64,000 nt of DNA from Neostapfia colusana (taxonomy: Eukaryota; Streptophyta; Magnoliopsida; Poales; Poaceae). Positions 32,531 to 43,329 of the stretch are shown here, in pieces. The notes beneath the pieces were generated by a model. It was not told where the DNA came from, did no database searches, and was given only the letters and a program-made list of their open reading frames with translations. The translations under genes were made by a program, and so were the position numbers. The stretch lies in assembly GCA_030760725.1 (NCBI GenBank), contig JASWHV010000018.1, positions 20,740,273-20,804,272 on the forward strand. The letters run 5' to 3'. Position 1 is the first letter of the stretch. The number at the start of each line of letters is the position of its first letter.

Positions 32531-35500
32531 GGTAGTGCCTCCGTTGTCTCTGATGAGAATTCTGATAATGATACTGTACTCATTGCATTTGCCGGATGTG
32601 TCACTGAAGATGCTCAATGGATACTTGATTCTGCTTGCTCATATCATGTCTGCACTAACAGAGATCTTTTTAGTGTTTATGAGCCTATACAGAAAGGTGG
32701 CATCGTGAGGATGGGTGACAACACGGCATGTGAGGTCACAGGCATTGGCACTGTTCAAATCAAAATGTTCGATGGGATTGTACGAACGTTAACAGAAGTA
32801 CGGCATGTCCCAACCATGTCCAGGAATCTCATCTCCCTTAGTACCCTCGACGTGAAAGGGTACAAATATTCCGCTGAATGTAGAGTTTTGAATGTAACCA
32901 AAAGTTCTCTCATTGTCATGAAAGGTGATTTAAAAGCTGCCAACTTATATGTGCTTCGAGGCAGTACATTTACTGCTAATGCCGTGGTTGCTCCTGATCA
33001 GTCTAATACCACTAAAATTTAGCATATGTGTCTTGGGCATATGAGTGCACTTGGTTTGGCAGAATTAAGCAAAAGAGGCCTACTTGAAGGTTGCAAGGCA
33101 GAATCACTTGACTTTTGTGAGCATTGTGTGTTTGGTAAGCATAAAAGAGTCAAGTTCAATACTGCTATCCATAATACTAAAGGTATTTTTGATTATGTGC
33201 ATGCTGATTTATGGGGTCCTTCTCGAAAAATATCTCATGGTGGTGCTAGTTACATGTTAACTATTATTGATGATTACTCACGTCAAGTTTGGCCATATTT
33301 TCTGAAGCATAAATCAGATGCATTTTAGTCATTCAAAGAGTGGAAGGTTATGGTCGAAAAGCAAACAGAAAGGAAGGTAAAAATTCTAAGAACTGATAAT
33401 GGCATGGAGTTCTGCTCTACTGCATTTAAATATTATTGCAGGAAGGAAGGAATTGTGAGGCACCATACAATTCCATACACTCCTCAACAAAACGGTATTG
33501 CGGAACGCATGAACAGAACAATAATTTCAAAGGCCCGTTGTATGCTTTCCAATTCGGGTTTAAGCAGAAAATTCTGGGCAGAAGCTGCTTCCACGGCGTG
33601 CTACTTAATAAACCGTTCTCCTTCCACAAGTATTGATTAGAAAACTCCAATCGAGGTATGGTCTGGCTCACCTTGTGACTACTCTAAATTGAGAGTTTTT
33701 GGCTGCATTGCTTATGCACATGTTGATAATGGAAAACTTGAGCCTAGAGCTATCAAGTGCATTTTCTTGGGTTATGGTACTGGTGTCAAAGCTTATAAAT
33801 TATGGGACACAGAAAAACGGAAGGCATTTTATAGTAGAAATGTTGTATTCAATGAATCTACTATGTTCACAAATGACTTGGCTACCAATTCTAATAACCA
33901 GAAACCTAAGACTATCAGCGTGCAGGTGGAGCTAGTTAATGATGATGTTGCTGCTCCAAGTCAAAGTGTTGTTGATGTTCACCCTGCTACTGAAAATTTG
34001 TCTCCTGCTACACATTCCTCACCTAGTGTGCAGCCACCACAGGAGTCTCGCCGAAGCTCGAACTCGGAGGGAGATTATTCGCCCAACAAGGTGGATTGAA
34101 GAATGTAATGTTGCTTTTTCCTTAAGTGTTGCAGAAGAAATTGAAGGTGTTCATGAGCCTTTCAATTATACAGAAGCTATCTTGTCTGCTAATAGTACAA
34201 AGTGGATTGATGCAATGCATGATGAGATGGAGTCACTTCAGAAAAATGGTACATGGGAAATTGTTCCTTTGCCCACTAGCAAGAAGCTTGTTAAGTGCAA
34301 GTGGATTTATAAAAGAAAGGAAGGAATGACTCCAAATGAACCTGCAAGGTATAAAGCAAGGTTAGTTGCTAAAGGATTTAGTCAAATTCCAGGTATTAAT
34401 TATACTGATGTCTATTCTCCAGTTGTGAAGCACAGTTCTATTCGTACTTTCCTCAGTATTGTTGCTATGCATGATTATGAGCTTGAGCAGCTAGATGTGA
34501 AAACCGCTTTTTTACATGGAGACTTGGAGGAAGACATTTACATGGACCAGCCTGAGGGGTTCATTGTCCTGGGAAAGAAGACTATGTCTGCAAGTTGAAG
34601 AAGTCATTATATGGCTTGAAGCAATCTCCAAGGCAGTGATATAAAAGGTTTGATTCTTTTATGATTTCAAATGGCTTTGCTAGATCTCAGTTTGACAGTT
34701 GTGTATACATTAAAGTTGTCGATGGATCACCTATATATCTATTGCTATATGTTGATGATATGTTGATTGCTGCCAAGAGCAAGAAAGAAGTGACTACTTT
34801 AAAGGCACGCTTGAGTAGTACATTTGATATGAAGGATCATGGTGCTGCTAGGAAAATCCTTGGCATGGAGATAATCAGGGATAGGAAATCCGGGCTTCTC
34901 TATTTGAGTCAGAAAAATTATATTGAAAAGATCCTTCACCGCTTCAACATGGATAATGCTAAACCTGTGAGTACACCGTTGGCCCCTCATTTTAAGTTGT
35001 CTATTTCTCAGTGTGCAGAAACTGATGATGAAATTGAGTACATGTCAAAAGTTCCATACTCTAGTGCTGTTGGGTCTCTCATGTATGCTATGGTATGCTC
35101 ACGTCCTGACTTATCACATGTTATGAGCGTTGTTAGCATATACATGTCTAACCCTGGCAAAGAACACTGGAAGGCAGTGCAGTGGATTTTCAGGTACTTG
35201 CGTGGTTCTTCTAGTGCTTGTTTGTGTTTTGGAAGGACTAGAGATGGTCTCATTGGCTATGTTGATGCTGATTATGCTGCTGATTTAGACAAGAGAAGGT
35301 CTCTCACAGGATATGTTTTCACTGTTGGGGATTGTGCTGTGAGTTGGAAAGCTTGTTTACAATCTACAGTTGCCTTGTCTACTACAGAGGCAGAATATAT
35401 GGCTATCTCAGAGGCATGTAAGGAGGCAATTTGGTTGAAAGGTCTAAATTCTGAACTTTGTGGATCTCAGCCTTGCATCACCTTACATTGTGATAGTCAA

Positions 35501-35695
35501 AGTGCCATATATCTTACCAAAGATGCTATGTTTCATGAGAGGACCAAACATATTGATATCAGGTATCACTTTGTGCGAGATACCATTGATCAAGGCACTA
35601 TCAAAATTTGCAAAATCAGCACTCATGATAATCCTGCAGACATGATGACAAAATCTGTTCCTATTGCTAAGTTTGAGCTTGGTTGGTATTACTAA
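32531..35695 (+). pseudogene. Copia-2 pol: protease, integrase, RT, RNase H
   Basis: Protease WILDSACSYHVC (about 32620); integrase with HADLWGPSRK, RTDNGMEF and YTPQQNGIAERMN (33190-33530); RT with KARLVAKGFSQI, LDVKTAFLHGDLEED, SLYGLKQSPRQ and the intact box LLLYVDDMLIAA (34740-34775); and RNase H with all three acidic motifs (GYVDADYA, TTEAEYMA, LHCDSQSA) to a stop at 35695. Lesions: stops at 33020, 33326, 33638 and about 34637 (TGG-type Trp positions in two or three), and frame changes near 34080 and 34570. RNase H is the best preserved part. Confidence 0.92.
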
Positions 35696-35795
35696 CTAGC
35701 CCCAGTGGCTTTTGGCACCGGCAGTTGAATTGTTCATTGAGATGGAGGATTACTATTTTAAAGCTACAAGAAGGAATTTGTCTCAAGGTGGAGTT
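35696..35795 (+). other. Copia-2 3' untranslated stretch and polypurine tract
   Basis: A short spacer ending CTCAAGGTGGAGTT, with the purine-rich AAGGTGGAG directly before the 3' LTR. Confidence 0.6.
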
Positions 35796-36177
35796 TGTTG
35801 ATTGATGATCCAAATTCTAATGAAGATAAAAGAGGCAGGATTTCCGTAACGAAGCGGAGGAAATCTGCCCATATGGTGGGCTGCGCAGCAGCCAAGGCCC
35901 ACTCGGGACGCCGGGGGTGCGGGGGGGGGGGGACCCCCACGGTATGGATCGTCTAGGGTTAGGACTCTAAGTCGCCACCTATAAATATCCCTTGTGAGCT
36001 GCCGGGAGAGGCATGAAAAAGAGATTGTAATCTCCCACGATTGTAAACCTCCTGATATAGTGAAATTTGGCGGCTAGTGCCCGTGGTTTTTTCCCTTCCG
36101 ATTTGGAGGGGTTTTCCACGTTAAAATCTGCGTCTCCTCTGATTTGATCTACACTTTCTTGTCGTTTAATTCTAACA
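35796..36177 (+). repeat. Copia-2 3' LTR with G-run insertion
   Basis: 382 bp. It carries a GC-rich segment (about 35861-35950) absent from the 5' LTR, with GGGGG at 35913 and a run of 12 G at 35921-35932 followed by CCCCC. The rest matches the 5' LTR with about 7 substitutions. Confidence 0.93.
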
Positions 36178-38317
36178 CGGAGGACTTGAGCCACTCGTCC
36201 CCACCGGCATTGAGGTCACCTCCGCAGGCTTTGGAGCTGGCGGAACCTCAGGGGTCTTTGTTGCCGAAGATGGCGCAGCAGGAGCCTTCCCTGCCGAGGA
36301 CCTCGACGCCGAAGATGCGCCCTGAGTTGGGGCTGCCCTTGATGGCTCAGAAGTCGACGAGTTGCTGGAATCTTCGTCACCGCCGACGTTGCCTCAGGAG
36401 TCTTCCCCGACGATGGCTTCCAAGCCGGGGACGCGCCTGAAGACTTCTTCTGCATTGTGGGTGCGTCGGGGCCCGTCTTGAAGGTCGAGCAGCGTCAGAC
36501 ACCCTTCCCGTGGCCGCCTAGACTGCTCCGGCAGCGGCAGCTCCAGAACTGCCCCCGGCACCAGTCGCCGAGCCTGTTGAGGGACCGCAGGAAGCCTAGG
36601 AACCCCCCCTCCACCTGGGGGCCAGAGCCGAAGCTTCCGTTAGGACTGACCAGCTTCTTCTTAAGCGCCCTGTTCGACTTTGGGGCATCCTTGGGTGGCG
36701 AACGAGGGCGCCACAGGTGCAGGCCCCCCTGCCGACTCCTTCCCTCTGTTTGGGAGTGAGTTTGGCGCAGGCCCTGCCTGACCACCAGCGCCGTCTGCTC
36801 TGGGGATCTCGATGCCCCGGGAGGGATCATCGATCTGCCGCATTGCGACATCGATGTCGTCCAGCGTTGGCAGATCCCTCAGCAGCCTCGACCGCTCCTG
36901 CTGGTTGAGGTAGACGGGCTGACAGTTCACCGGTGGGGTGATGGCGTCGTCATAGATCGGGTCATAGGAGAGCTTCTGCAGCATTGTCTCCAGCATCTCC
37001 CGATCCGGCGACGACCCCGCTCCGCGCTCCAACCGAGTCATGTCACCCTCCCCGGTGTTCTGCCAAGCGGCCCAGACGCGCTGCTGGAGAGGGGCGATCT
37101 GGCGGGACAGGAAGTCAGCCAGAACCATCAGCGATGTCAGGCCTTCCTCCGCCAAGTATCTGATCCTCTCCAGTACCGCTGTGTAGGCGTCCTGTAGGTC
37201 GGGGATCTCATCCCCAACGGCCAGTCCTGCCATCGGCGGGCCACCCGGCAGCTCCAGGTGGTCGTAGACGTCGGTCTGGGTATTCACCTAGTCCTCCCTC
37301 CAGTGCTCCCACTTCCCGGGAGTAAAGGGCATGATGTAAGGCGCAAAGTTCCTCCCTCGGTGCTGGAAGTAGTAAGCCCCCAGCTGGCTTGTGCTTCTCC
37401 CCAAGGCCCTTAAGGAGAAGAACACCCTGAAGAGCCGCAGTGAAGGCTGCACGCACACGAACATCTCGCAGAAGTGGACGAAAACGGCCACTAGTGCGAG
37501 GGCGTGTGGCGCGAGGTGTTGCAGCTGGAGCCCATATACCTCCAGCAGGGAGAGGAAGAAGGACGACGCCGGGAGTGCGAACCCGGACAGCACATACGAG
37601 CTGAAGAGAACCACCTCGTCAGGTTGCATGTGAGTCAGTGGAACCCTCCCGCGATGGATCTTTCCGTCGAACGTGGCCGATTGCCAGCCGAGCAGGAGCC
37701 TCACAAGAGCGATGTCGCCATCGCTGCGAAACCTGGATGGACGGAAGCCGGAAGACATGGTGGAGAGAAAAGGGTTGTGAGCGCTGGGGAGCGGAGGCTT
37801 CGAGCGCGCAGGAGGAAGATGAATATTGCAACAGGCAGAAGGGAACCGTCCTTCTCCCGAAGGCTTCCCTTTATGTGTCCGCAACCTCTGGTGAGGCAAC
37901 ATCCACAACGTTTGGGTTTCCACTGTACCACGCCACGGACTATATGCCTCCCCCAACGATGGATAGGACCCAGGTCCACCCATCAGACACTGGGGGCCAG
38001 GCGGGTAACTCCTCAGGGACGTCCGGCGTTTCCTGAGAAAAGCGGCACGGTGGAACTGCAGCGGTCGACCCGAGGGAGGGCTGCTGCGGTGTACCCCTCG
38101 AGCACGTAGCCACAACCCACCAGTCAGGGGCAAGCGCGTGCCCACTACGCCAAGGACGTGCAGCCTTTTCGTATCCCAGGTACAACCACTCGTCCACCAA
38201 GCAAAAATCTCACCACCACTTCGGTTTCCAAAGTACAGGTTCAAAACCACCACGCGGGAGAAATGGGGGCCCCACCTGCGGGCTCATTGCCTCCCACGAG
38301 ATGGGCCTAGGGGCCAC

Positions 38318-38521
38318 TATCGATACCCTGCAGACCGGGTACCCCATGGTCAGCCCTAGGGCTGCGACGTGCACTTGAGTTCTGGAGATGACACGTGCCT
38401 CAGGCTCCGGTCCGAGCCTCCCCGCTGGGGTGAGGTCCAGAGCTGCCACGTGTCCCCTGGCTCAGAGCCACCTCCCTGCTGAGGACAGCTTCGGTGCTGA
38501 CACGTGCCCTGGGCTCTGGTC
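38318..38521 (+). repeat. Tat element 3' LTR, truncated
   Basis: Starts TATCGATACCCTGCAGACCG, a mutated TGTCGGTACCC. It is followed by about one unit of the 109-bp repeat (38404-38512) and breaks at 38521, where Gypsy-1 LTR sequence resumes (TGCTCATGCAAAACCAAGTGAACTAC). The purine-rich GAGATGGGCCTAGGGG lies just upstream. Confidence 0.75.
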
Positions 38522-40822
38522 TGTGCTCATGCAAAACCAAGTGAACTACAATTTCAAGCATAGCTCAGAGGGCATGCATTAATTTTCCTAGGATTTTTGG
38601 AGCTAAGAATTGGTCAGAACTGATTTTACATGTTGGGTACAATTTCTGAAAATTGTTTCTGAACCTATTTGAGTACAACAGTTTGTACTCTGAGTTTTCA
38701 TACACAAATCAACTCCAAATGAGCTGAAATTTTAAAAGGAGTTCAATAATATCCTATGGAATATTCTGAGAAATTTGGGAAATTTTGGATAACAAAACTC
38801 ACTCAATAATTCTTTTATTGAAAAGCTTCAAAGAATTATCCAGAAACTAATATTGACTTTCATACAAATTGGGTTGCAAATTTGGATAGATCTTTCCAAG
38901 CTGAATCTAAGACAATTTGAATCACCCAATTTGAAGTTTTCTAGCCAAAGTTATGAGCTTCTAAAGTTTAAAGGAAATCTGGAAATTCAAACAAATCAGG
39001 GAAAAGTTTAAACTCTGACACCGGGTCCAAGGGTGACGTGACGCCACCAGGGTGACCGACACATGGGGCCACAGAATTAAAAGCACGTAGCCACAAACTT
39101 ATCCGGTGCCACAGAAGATCCGGCTCACCAGAAACAGAGGTTAACGCGTGGGGCCCGTGGCTTCTTCATCTTCCTCGTGCCCTCGCGCTCAGCCGCCGCC
39201 CACCTCCCCGGGGACCTCGCCGGGAGGGGGTTCCCGTGCCCCAAACTTGACCAAACTTGCTGTCTCTACCTCATATCGCACGGGGAATATGCTGCTGGCC
39301 CTAACTCAAACCGAGGATGGATGGAAAACCTCGACCGACGGTGAGAGCGGCTTCGGCAAGTTCTGCGACTTTGCTAGGGTGCAGTAGTGCATCAAACGTA
39401 CTTCGGTTGGCTCCTACAGCACCGCCACAACCTAGGGAGCAACAACCAAGACCCTGATCTCGAGGGAAATGATGGCAAACATGAGTTCACCATGCGACCT
39501 AGGTCAAATTCAGTGGAAAAATGGAAAAGTCGAAGAACAGAGGGTTTACTCGATGTTTCTCCGTGGTTTTCGATCCTAGGGACTCGCATGAACGTCTAGA
39601 AGTGGTTTTCTAGGTTGTGTGATGAGTGGCGCAACGTGCAGAAAGAATTTTCGTGTAGACCGACCACGATCCATATTGCATGTCGGCGGTAGAACTGAAA
39701 TTCTGACAAGCACGAGCCAGGGCATGCTGCCAGGTTTGCTGTGAAGAAACAGAGGTCCTATGCGAACCTTTTGGCATTTAAAACTCGACAGAAGATTGAC
39801 TGTTGTGGCCGAACGACGCATTCTTGTGGTGGCGGCTTTACACGACGCCGAGGAAGAAAACCGAGCTTGGCGCCGGGTTCCAGTGGAGTTGTCGTCGAGT
39901 TCTTGCGTCGGGCACGTCGAGGGAGGCATGGCGAAGCCGGGGATGATCTCAGCTCGGCGTGAAGCCCACCAAGACGGTCAGGCGCCGGTGGACCAAAAGT
40001 TGCTCGCGTGCGACCGTGAGTTCATCGAGTAGAGCGCGTGAGGAGAGCGAATGATGTCAGGGTTCGGTTTGTGAGTCGACAACGATCACATACGAACTGA
40101 TAAGGGTGACGCTGAGGCGGTTCGAGTGAGCTGTGATCGACCGGAAGCATCAAGCGTGCGCGCTGGCACCGCTAGCCCCTGCTGTCGAGCGCTCAGTAGA
40201 ACAAAACAGAGCCCGGTTAATTCACTGAAGATCTTTTGTGTGCATCTGCCAAGTGGGTCCCACACTCTCCCTTATCTCCCAAAGCTCCCTCAAACATAGC
40301 AAATGATACAATTCAAATATGTGGAGTTCAGTTCTGTGATCCATTTGGAGAATTGAGAAGGTTTTCTCGAAATTCAAATTTGAATTTGAATTCCAATGCA
40401 ATTCAAAGTCCTCTTTGAAATGAATAGCAAAGTACCTCCAAAATTCATCAAATTTTTCCATCCTACTAATTTGGACCTGAGGAATTCAAATATGCAATCT
40501 GATTTTTAAACTGGCCATTGCAAATAGCAATTTTAAACCAACAGTTTGTATTGCCTTTTTGAAATGACCACCTTTGAATTTAAGTGAACAAATTGAGTTC
40601 AAAATCTGAATTTAAACTTCCTCTTGCACATGAGAGCTTTACAAATGGGGTTTTAAATCAACATTGGTCCCAAACACTCAAATAAACATTAGAGTTCGTT
40701 TGGTGGGACATCCATGTGTATCATCACGTGTAGAAAGTTTTTGTAAGTCACATTTCCATGAATTTGAAACACAATGGTATTTAACAATAATTTTTTTGCA
40801 TTTACATTTTTGGACTTTTGCA
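38522..40822 (-). repeat. Gypsy-1 5' LTR, piece 3 (U3 side)
   Basis: Continues piece 2. GTGAACTACAATTTCAAG and GTTATGAGCTTCTAAAG match 23035 and 23450 in the Gypsy-3 LTR. It ends TTTTGGACTTTTGCA at 40822. It contains AAATTTGAATTTGAATT simple sequence (40374-40394). No gene is supported; frames at 39148-40032 are chance. Confidence 0.8.
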
Positions 40823-40913
40823 ACTTCCCAACAATTGGCATCACAGCTGGAGACGAGCTGGGAGGCGATCGCGGCAAGGCGGTGTTGGTGAACTCGCATC
40901 AGCACAAGTTCTG

Positions 40914-42260
40914 ATGGGCAAGATCAGTGGAAAGGGAGATGGCGCTGGCGGGAGGAGCGACGGCGACACCAAAGAAGGAGGCAGCGGCGCCGTCCAGAGA
41001 GTAATTCGGGAAGTGAGCGGCGGGACTAGCTACCCCGTCCTCAAGAAATTGAATTATTCGGATTGGGCACTGCTCATGAAGGTGAAGCTGAAGGCGAGGC
41101 TCCTCTGGGATTCCATCGAGATAGGCGATGTCGAGCCCCATGAGGATTTGCAGGCACTCGACGCCCTCTGCAGCACTATGCCACCAGAGATGTGGCCGGT
41201 GATCACCGACAAGGGGACGGCAAGGGATGCATGGTATGCCATTGCTACCATGAGGATCGGTGATGATCGGGTGAAGAAGATGTCGGCTCAGAATCTTCGG
41301 AGGAAGTTTGATTCGGCGATGTTCAAGGATGGAGAATCCGTAGAGGATTTCGTGCTCCGTCTTAGCGGCATGGTGTAGCAGCTAGCCATCCTCGGGGAGA
41401 AGATCAGTGAAAGACAGGTGGTGGAAAAGATGATTCGCAGCGTCCCGCAACGGTTCAGGCAAATTGTGGTGGCAATTACCATGTTGCTTGACGTCTCGAC
41501 GCTTACTATCGCAGATCTCACGGGTCGGCTCAAGGCGGCGGAGGATGCGTTTGAGGAGCCACCATCATCGATGCACCATGAAGGTCATCTTTATCTGACA
41601 GAAGGGGAGTGGGATTTACGACGGAAGAGGCGTGAGGCGGAGAACCGTAATGCAGGTGAGGGGAGCAGCAGTGGTGGACGTCGGGGAGGAGGAAGACGCG
41701 GACGAGGGTGCGGCAGAGGAGGAGACAGAGGATACTCATCTGGCGGGTCATCATCCGGTTCAACTCGTCCCAAGAATGATGAATGCCGAAGGTGTAGGAA
41801 ACTCGGCCACTGGGCGCGTGATTGTCAAGTGAAGTTCAAAAAGAAGCAGGCTCATGTGATCAAAGGAGAGGAAGAAGCCTCTCTTTTTGTCATGACATCG
41901 TCGCCGTCTGCTCCAGCCATCATGTCCTCTACCAGTTCACTGTCACACATTGAGAGGGCTCCGACGATTGAAGATCAAGGTCAGGGGTTGAATACTCAGA
42001 TTGAGTTGAGAGAAGAGAAGGCATTCGCTCATCTTGATAATGGAGAGCAGAGAAATGAAGAAACTTGGGTTTTGGACATTAGAGCCACAAATCATATGTC
42101 TGGATCCCGTGATGTGTTTGTCGAACTGGATCAGGCCGTGGTTGGGTCTGTATGCTTTGGACACAATTCAGTGGCAAAGATAGAAGGGAGAGGCAGCATC
42201 AGGTTTCTGTGTACGGATGGAAAACAATGGATCTTTACCGGGGCTACATTCCCCGTCTAG
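40914..42260 (+). pseudogene. Copia-3 gag and protease
   Basis: Frame from ATG 40914 with one stop (TAG 41376-41378). Copia gag features: LNYSDWALLMKVKLKARLLW, MFKDGESVEDFVLRL, a Gly/Arg-rich linker, and zinc knuckle CRRCRKLGHWARDC (41780-41825). Protease follows at WVLDIRATNHMSGSR, where the active-site triad usually read D-T/S-G is D-I-R. Proteolysis should therefore be lost. The frame shifts just before 42242. Confidence 0.85.
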
Positions 42261-43329
42261 TGACTAACATCATTAACATTGGTCAACTAGATTAGGAAGG
42301 GTACCGGATTGACATCAGGAGAGAGTCCTGTACGTGTTTCATGTGAAGCTGATACAACCGGAGTGTCTAACTGCTATGGTCGATGAGGAGGCACAAAGAT
42401 GGCATGCAAGGCTTGGACATGTCAACATGGCAGCATTGAGGAGGATGGCCCGAGAGGAACTCGTGCGAGGTCTGCCGGCAGTGGGAAATCTTGAACAGTT
42501 GTGCGGACCCTGTCTGGTCGGCAAGCAGAAAAGGACCCCGTTTCCTGCACAAGGGGAGTATAGGGCGCAGAGAGTTTTTGGAGTTGATCCATGGTGACCT
42601 TTTTGGGCCGATTACTCCGAAGACACCCGGTGGCCGCAGGTATTTCTTGTTACTCGTGGATGATAGAAGTAGGTATATGTGGGTGGCTCCAATCACCACG
42701 AAAGATAGTGTTGCTCAAGCCATCAAAGACATCAAGACTCATGCAGAGGGCGAGTCTGGAATGAAGCTAGGCATTCTGCGCACGGATAGGGGAGGCGAGT
42801 TCACGTCACTGGAATTCGCTGAGTACTGTGTGAATGAAGGGGTCAGGCGACAGCATTCAGCACCTTAGAGAATGGAGTTGTTGAGCACAGGAATGGGACG
42901 GTCGTATCAATGGCTCGAAGCATGCTTAAAGGAAAGAAATTACCAGGGTGGTTCTGGGGAGAAGCGGTGGTGACTGCTGTGTATATTCTGAACCGGTGCC
43001 CAACCAAAGGTGTGTTGGGAAAGACACCGTTCGAAGTGTTGCATGGGAGGAAACCGGCAGTGCATCATCTGAAAAAATTTGGGTGTATCGTCTATGTTCG
43101 AACATAAAACCACACCTGAGGAAAATTGAAGATCAAGGGTACAAGATGATATTTGTCGGTTATGAGTATGTTTCAAAGGCATATCGTGCCTACTATGATC
43201 CTACTACAGATCACGTGCATGTGACTCGCGATGCTGTGTTTGATGAAGAGGCTCAATGGAATTGGGGTGATGAACCAGAACGAGGAGAAAGTGTTAGAGA
43301 TGAAGTATTCACAGTGGAGTATGGGGTGA
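42242..43329 (+). pseudogene. Copia-3 integrase, frame-broken, truncated by Element-5
   Basis: Blocks in changing frames: WHARLGHVNM and CGPCLVGKQK (zinc region, 42400-42530); HGDLFGPITPKTPGG and LRTDRGGEF (catalytic Asp motifs, 42590-42805). A small deletion at about 42864 removes the YSPQQ segment before NGVVEHRNG. Then come MLKGKKLPGWFWGEAV, KKFGCIVYV and GYKMIFVGYE up to about 43320. It ends without RT because Element-5's LTR starts at about 43330. Confidence 0.83.

Larger units (their letters stand above)
31617..36177 (+). mobile_element. Copia-2: complete Tork-like copia retrotransposon
   Basis: 4561 bp. LTRs start TGTTGATTGATG and end TTCTAACA. The perfect 5-bp target duplication CGGAG is at 31612-31616 and 36178-36182. 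It has a primer binding site, gag and pol. The short LTRs (318 and 382 bp), single gag-pol layout and DSACSYH protease fit the Tnt1/Tork group. It is inactive: frameshifts and at least four stops. Confidence 0.95.
30253..37758 (-). pseudogene. Tat antisense ORF (putative gypsy-type transposon domain), split by Copia-2
   Basis: Minus strand, opposite to gag-pol. It starts at ATG 37758. The N-terminal domain (QPDEVVLFSSYVLSGFALP, FVHFCEMFVCVQP; 37300-37700) matches the plant 'putative gypsy type transposon' domain. The middle is Pro/Ala-rich and degenerate. A long heptad coiled coil follows (31188-30619), then a conserved C-terminal segment (VVEKLLALENVMGEYLEAKG) ending at TAG 30253. Most blocks share one frame, interrupted by TAG at 37288-37290, a TAA at 36661, a TAG near 31189 and a TAG at 30619. 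Copia-2 (31617-36177) sits in the middle. Without it the coding span is about 2.9 kb. Such antisense ORFs are a Tat-lineage trait; the protein's role is unknown. Confidence 0.82.
19862..38521 (+). mobile_element. Tat-lineage Ty3/gypsy element, pol deleted, nested and right-truncated
   Basis: Starts TGTCGGTACC, the same start as the solo LTR at 45247. It holds a 5' LTR with 109-bp tandem repeats, a gag zinc-finger fragment, the C-terminal end of integrase, a tandem-repeat 3' region, a long antisense coding region and a truncated 3' LTR (38318-38521). Gypsy-3 and Copia-2 lie within it. Gypsy-1 LTR sequence resumes at about 38522 with a block that follows on from the sequence left of 19862, so the whole unit is an insertion. 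The 3' LTR is cut, so no target duplication survives. Confidence 0.78.
1..40822 (-). mobile_element. Gypsy-1: Tekay-like Ty3/gypsy retrotransposon, 3' part beyond left edge, heavily nested
   Basis: Minus-strand Ty3/gypsy element. From high to low coordinates it shows a 5' LTR (8553-40822 in three pieces), an initiator-Met primer binding site (8538-8550), a long leader, gag, protease, RT and RNase H. It runs off the left edge at the start of integrase. Its gag is interrupted by a hAT transposon, and its 5' LTR by Copia-1 and by a Tat-lineage element. The net LTR length after removing insertions is about 4.2 kb, in line with the other chromovirus LTRs here. The right end (…TTTTGCA at 40822) abuts what looks like the last bases of the Copia-3 5' LTR, so Gypsy-1 probably inserted there. 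Its 3' LTR is outside the window. Confidence 0.85.
40823..43329 (+). mobile_element. Copia-3: oldest host element, both ends carried away
   Basis: A copia segment from the last bases of its 5' LTR (ACTTCCCAACA, 40823-40833) and a decayed primer binding site (TTGGCATCACAGCTGG, 40835-40850), through gag and protease to the end of integrase. It is cut by the Element-5 LTR at about 43330. RT and RNase H are not in the window. The left neighbour is the outer end of Gypsy-1's 5' LTR, so the rest of Copia-3's 5' LTR should lie beyond Gypsy-1, left of the window. Confidence 0.75.
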
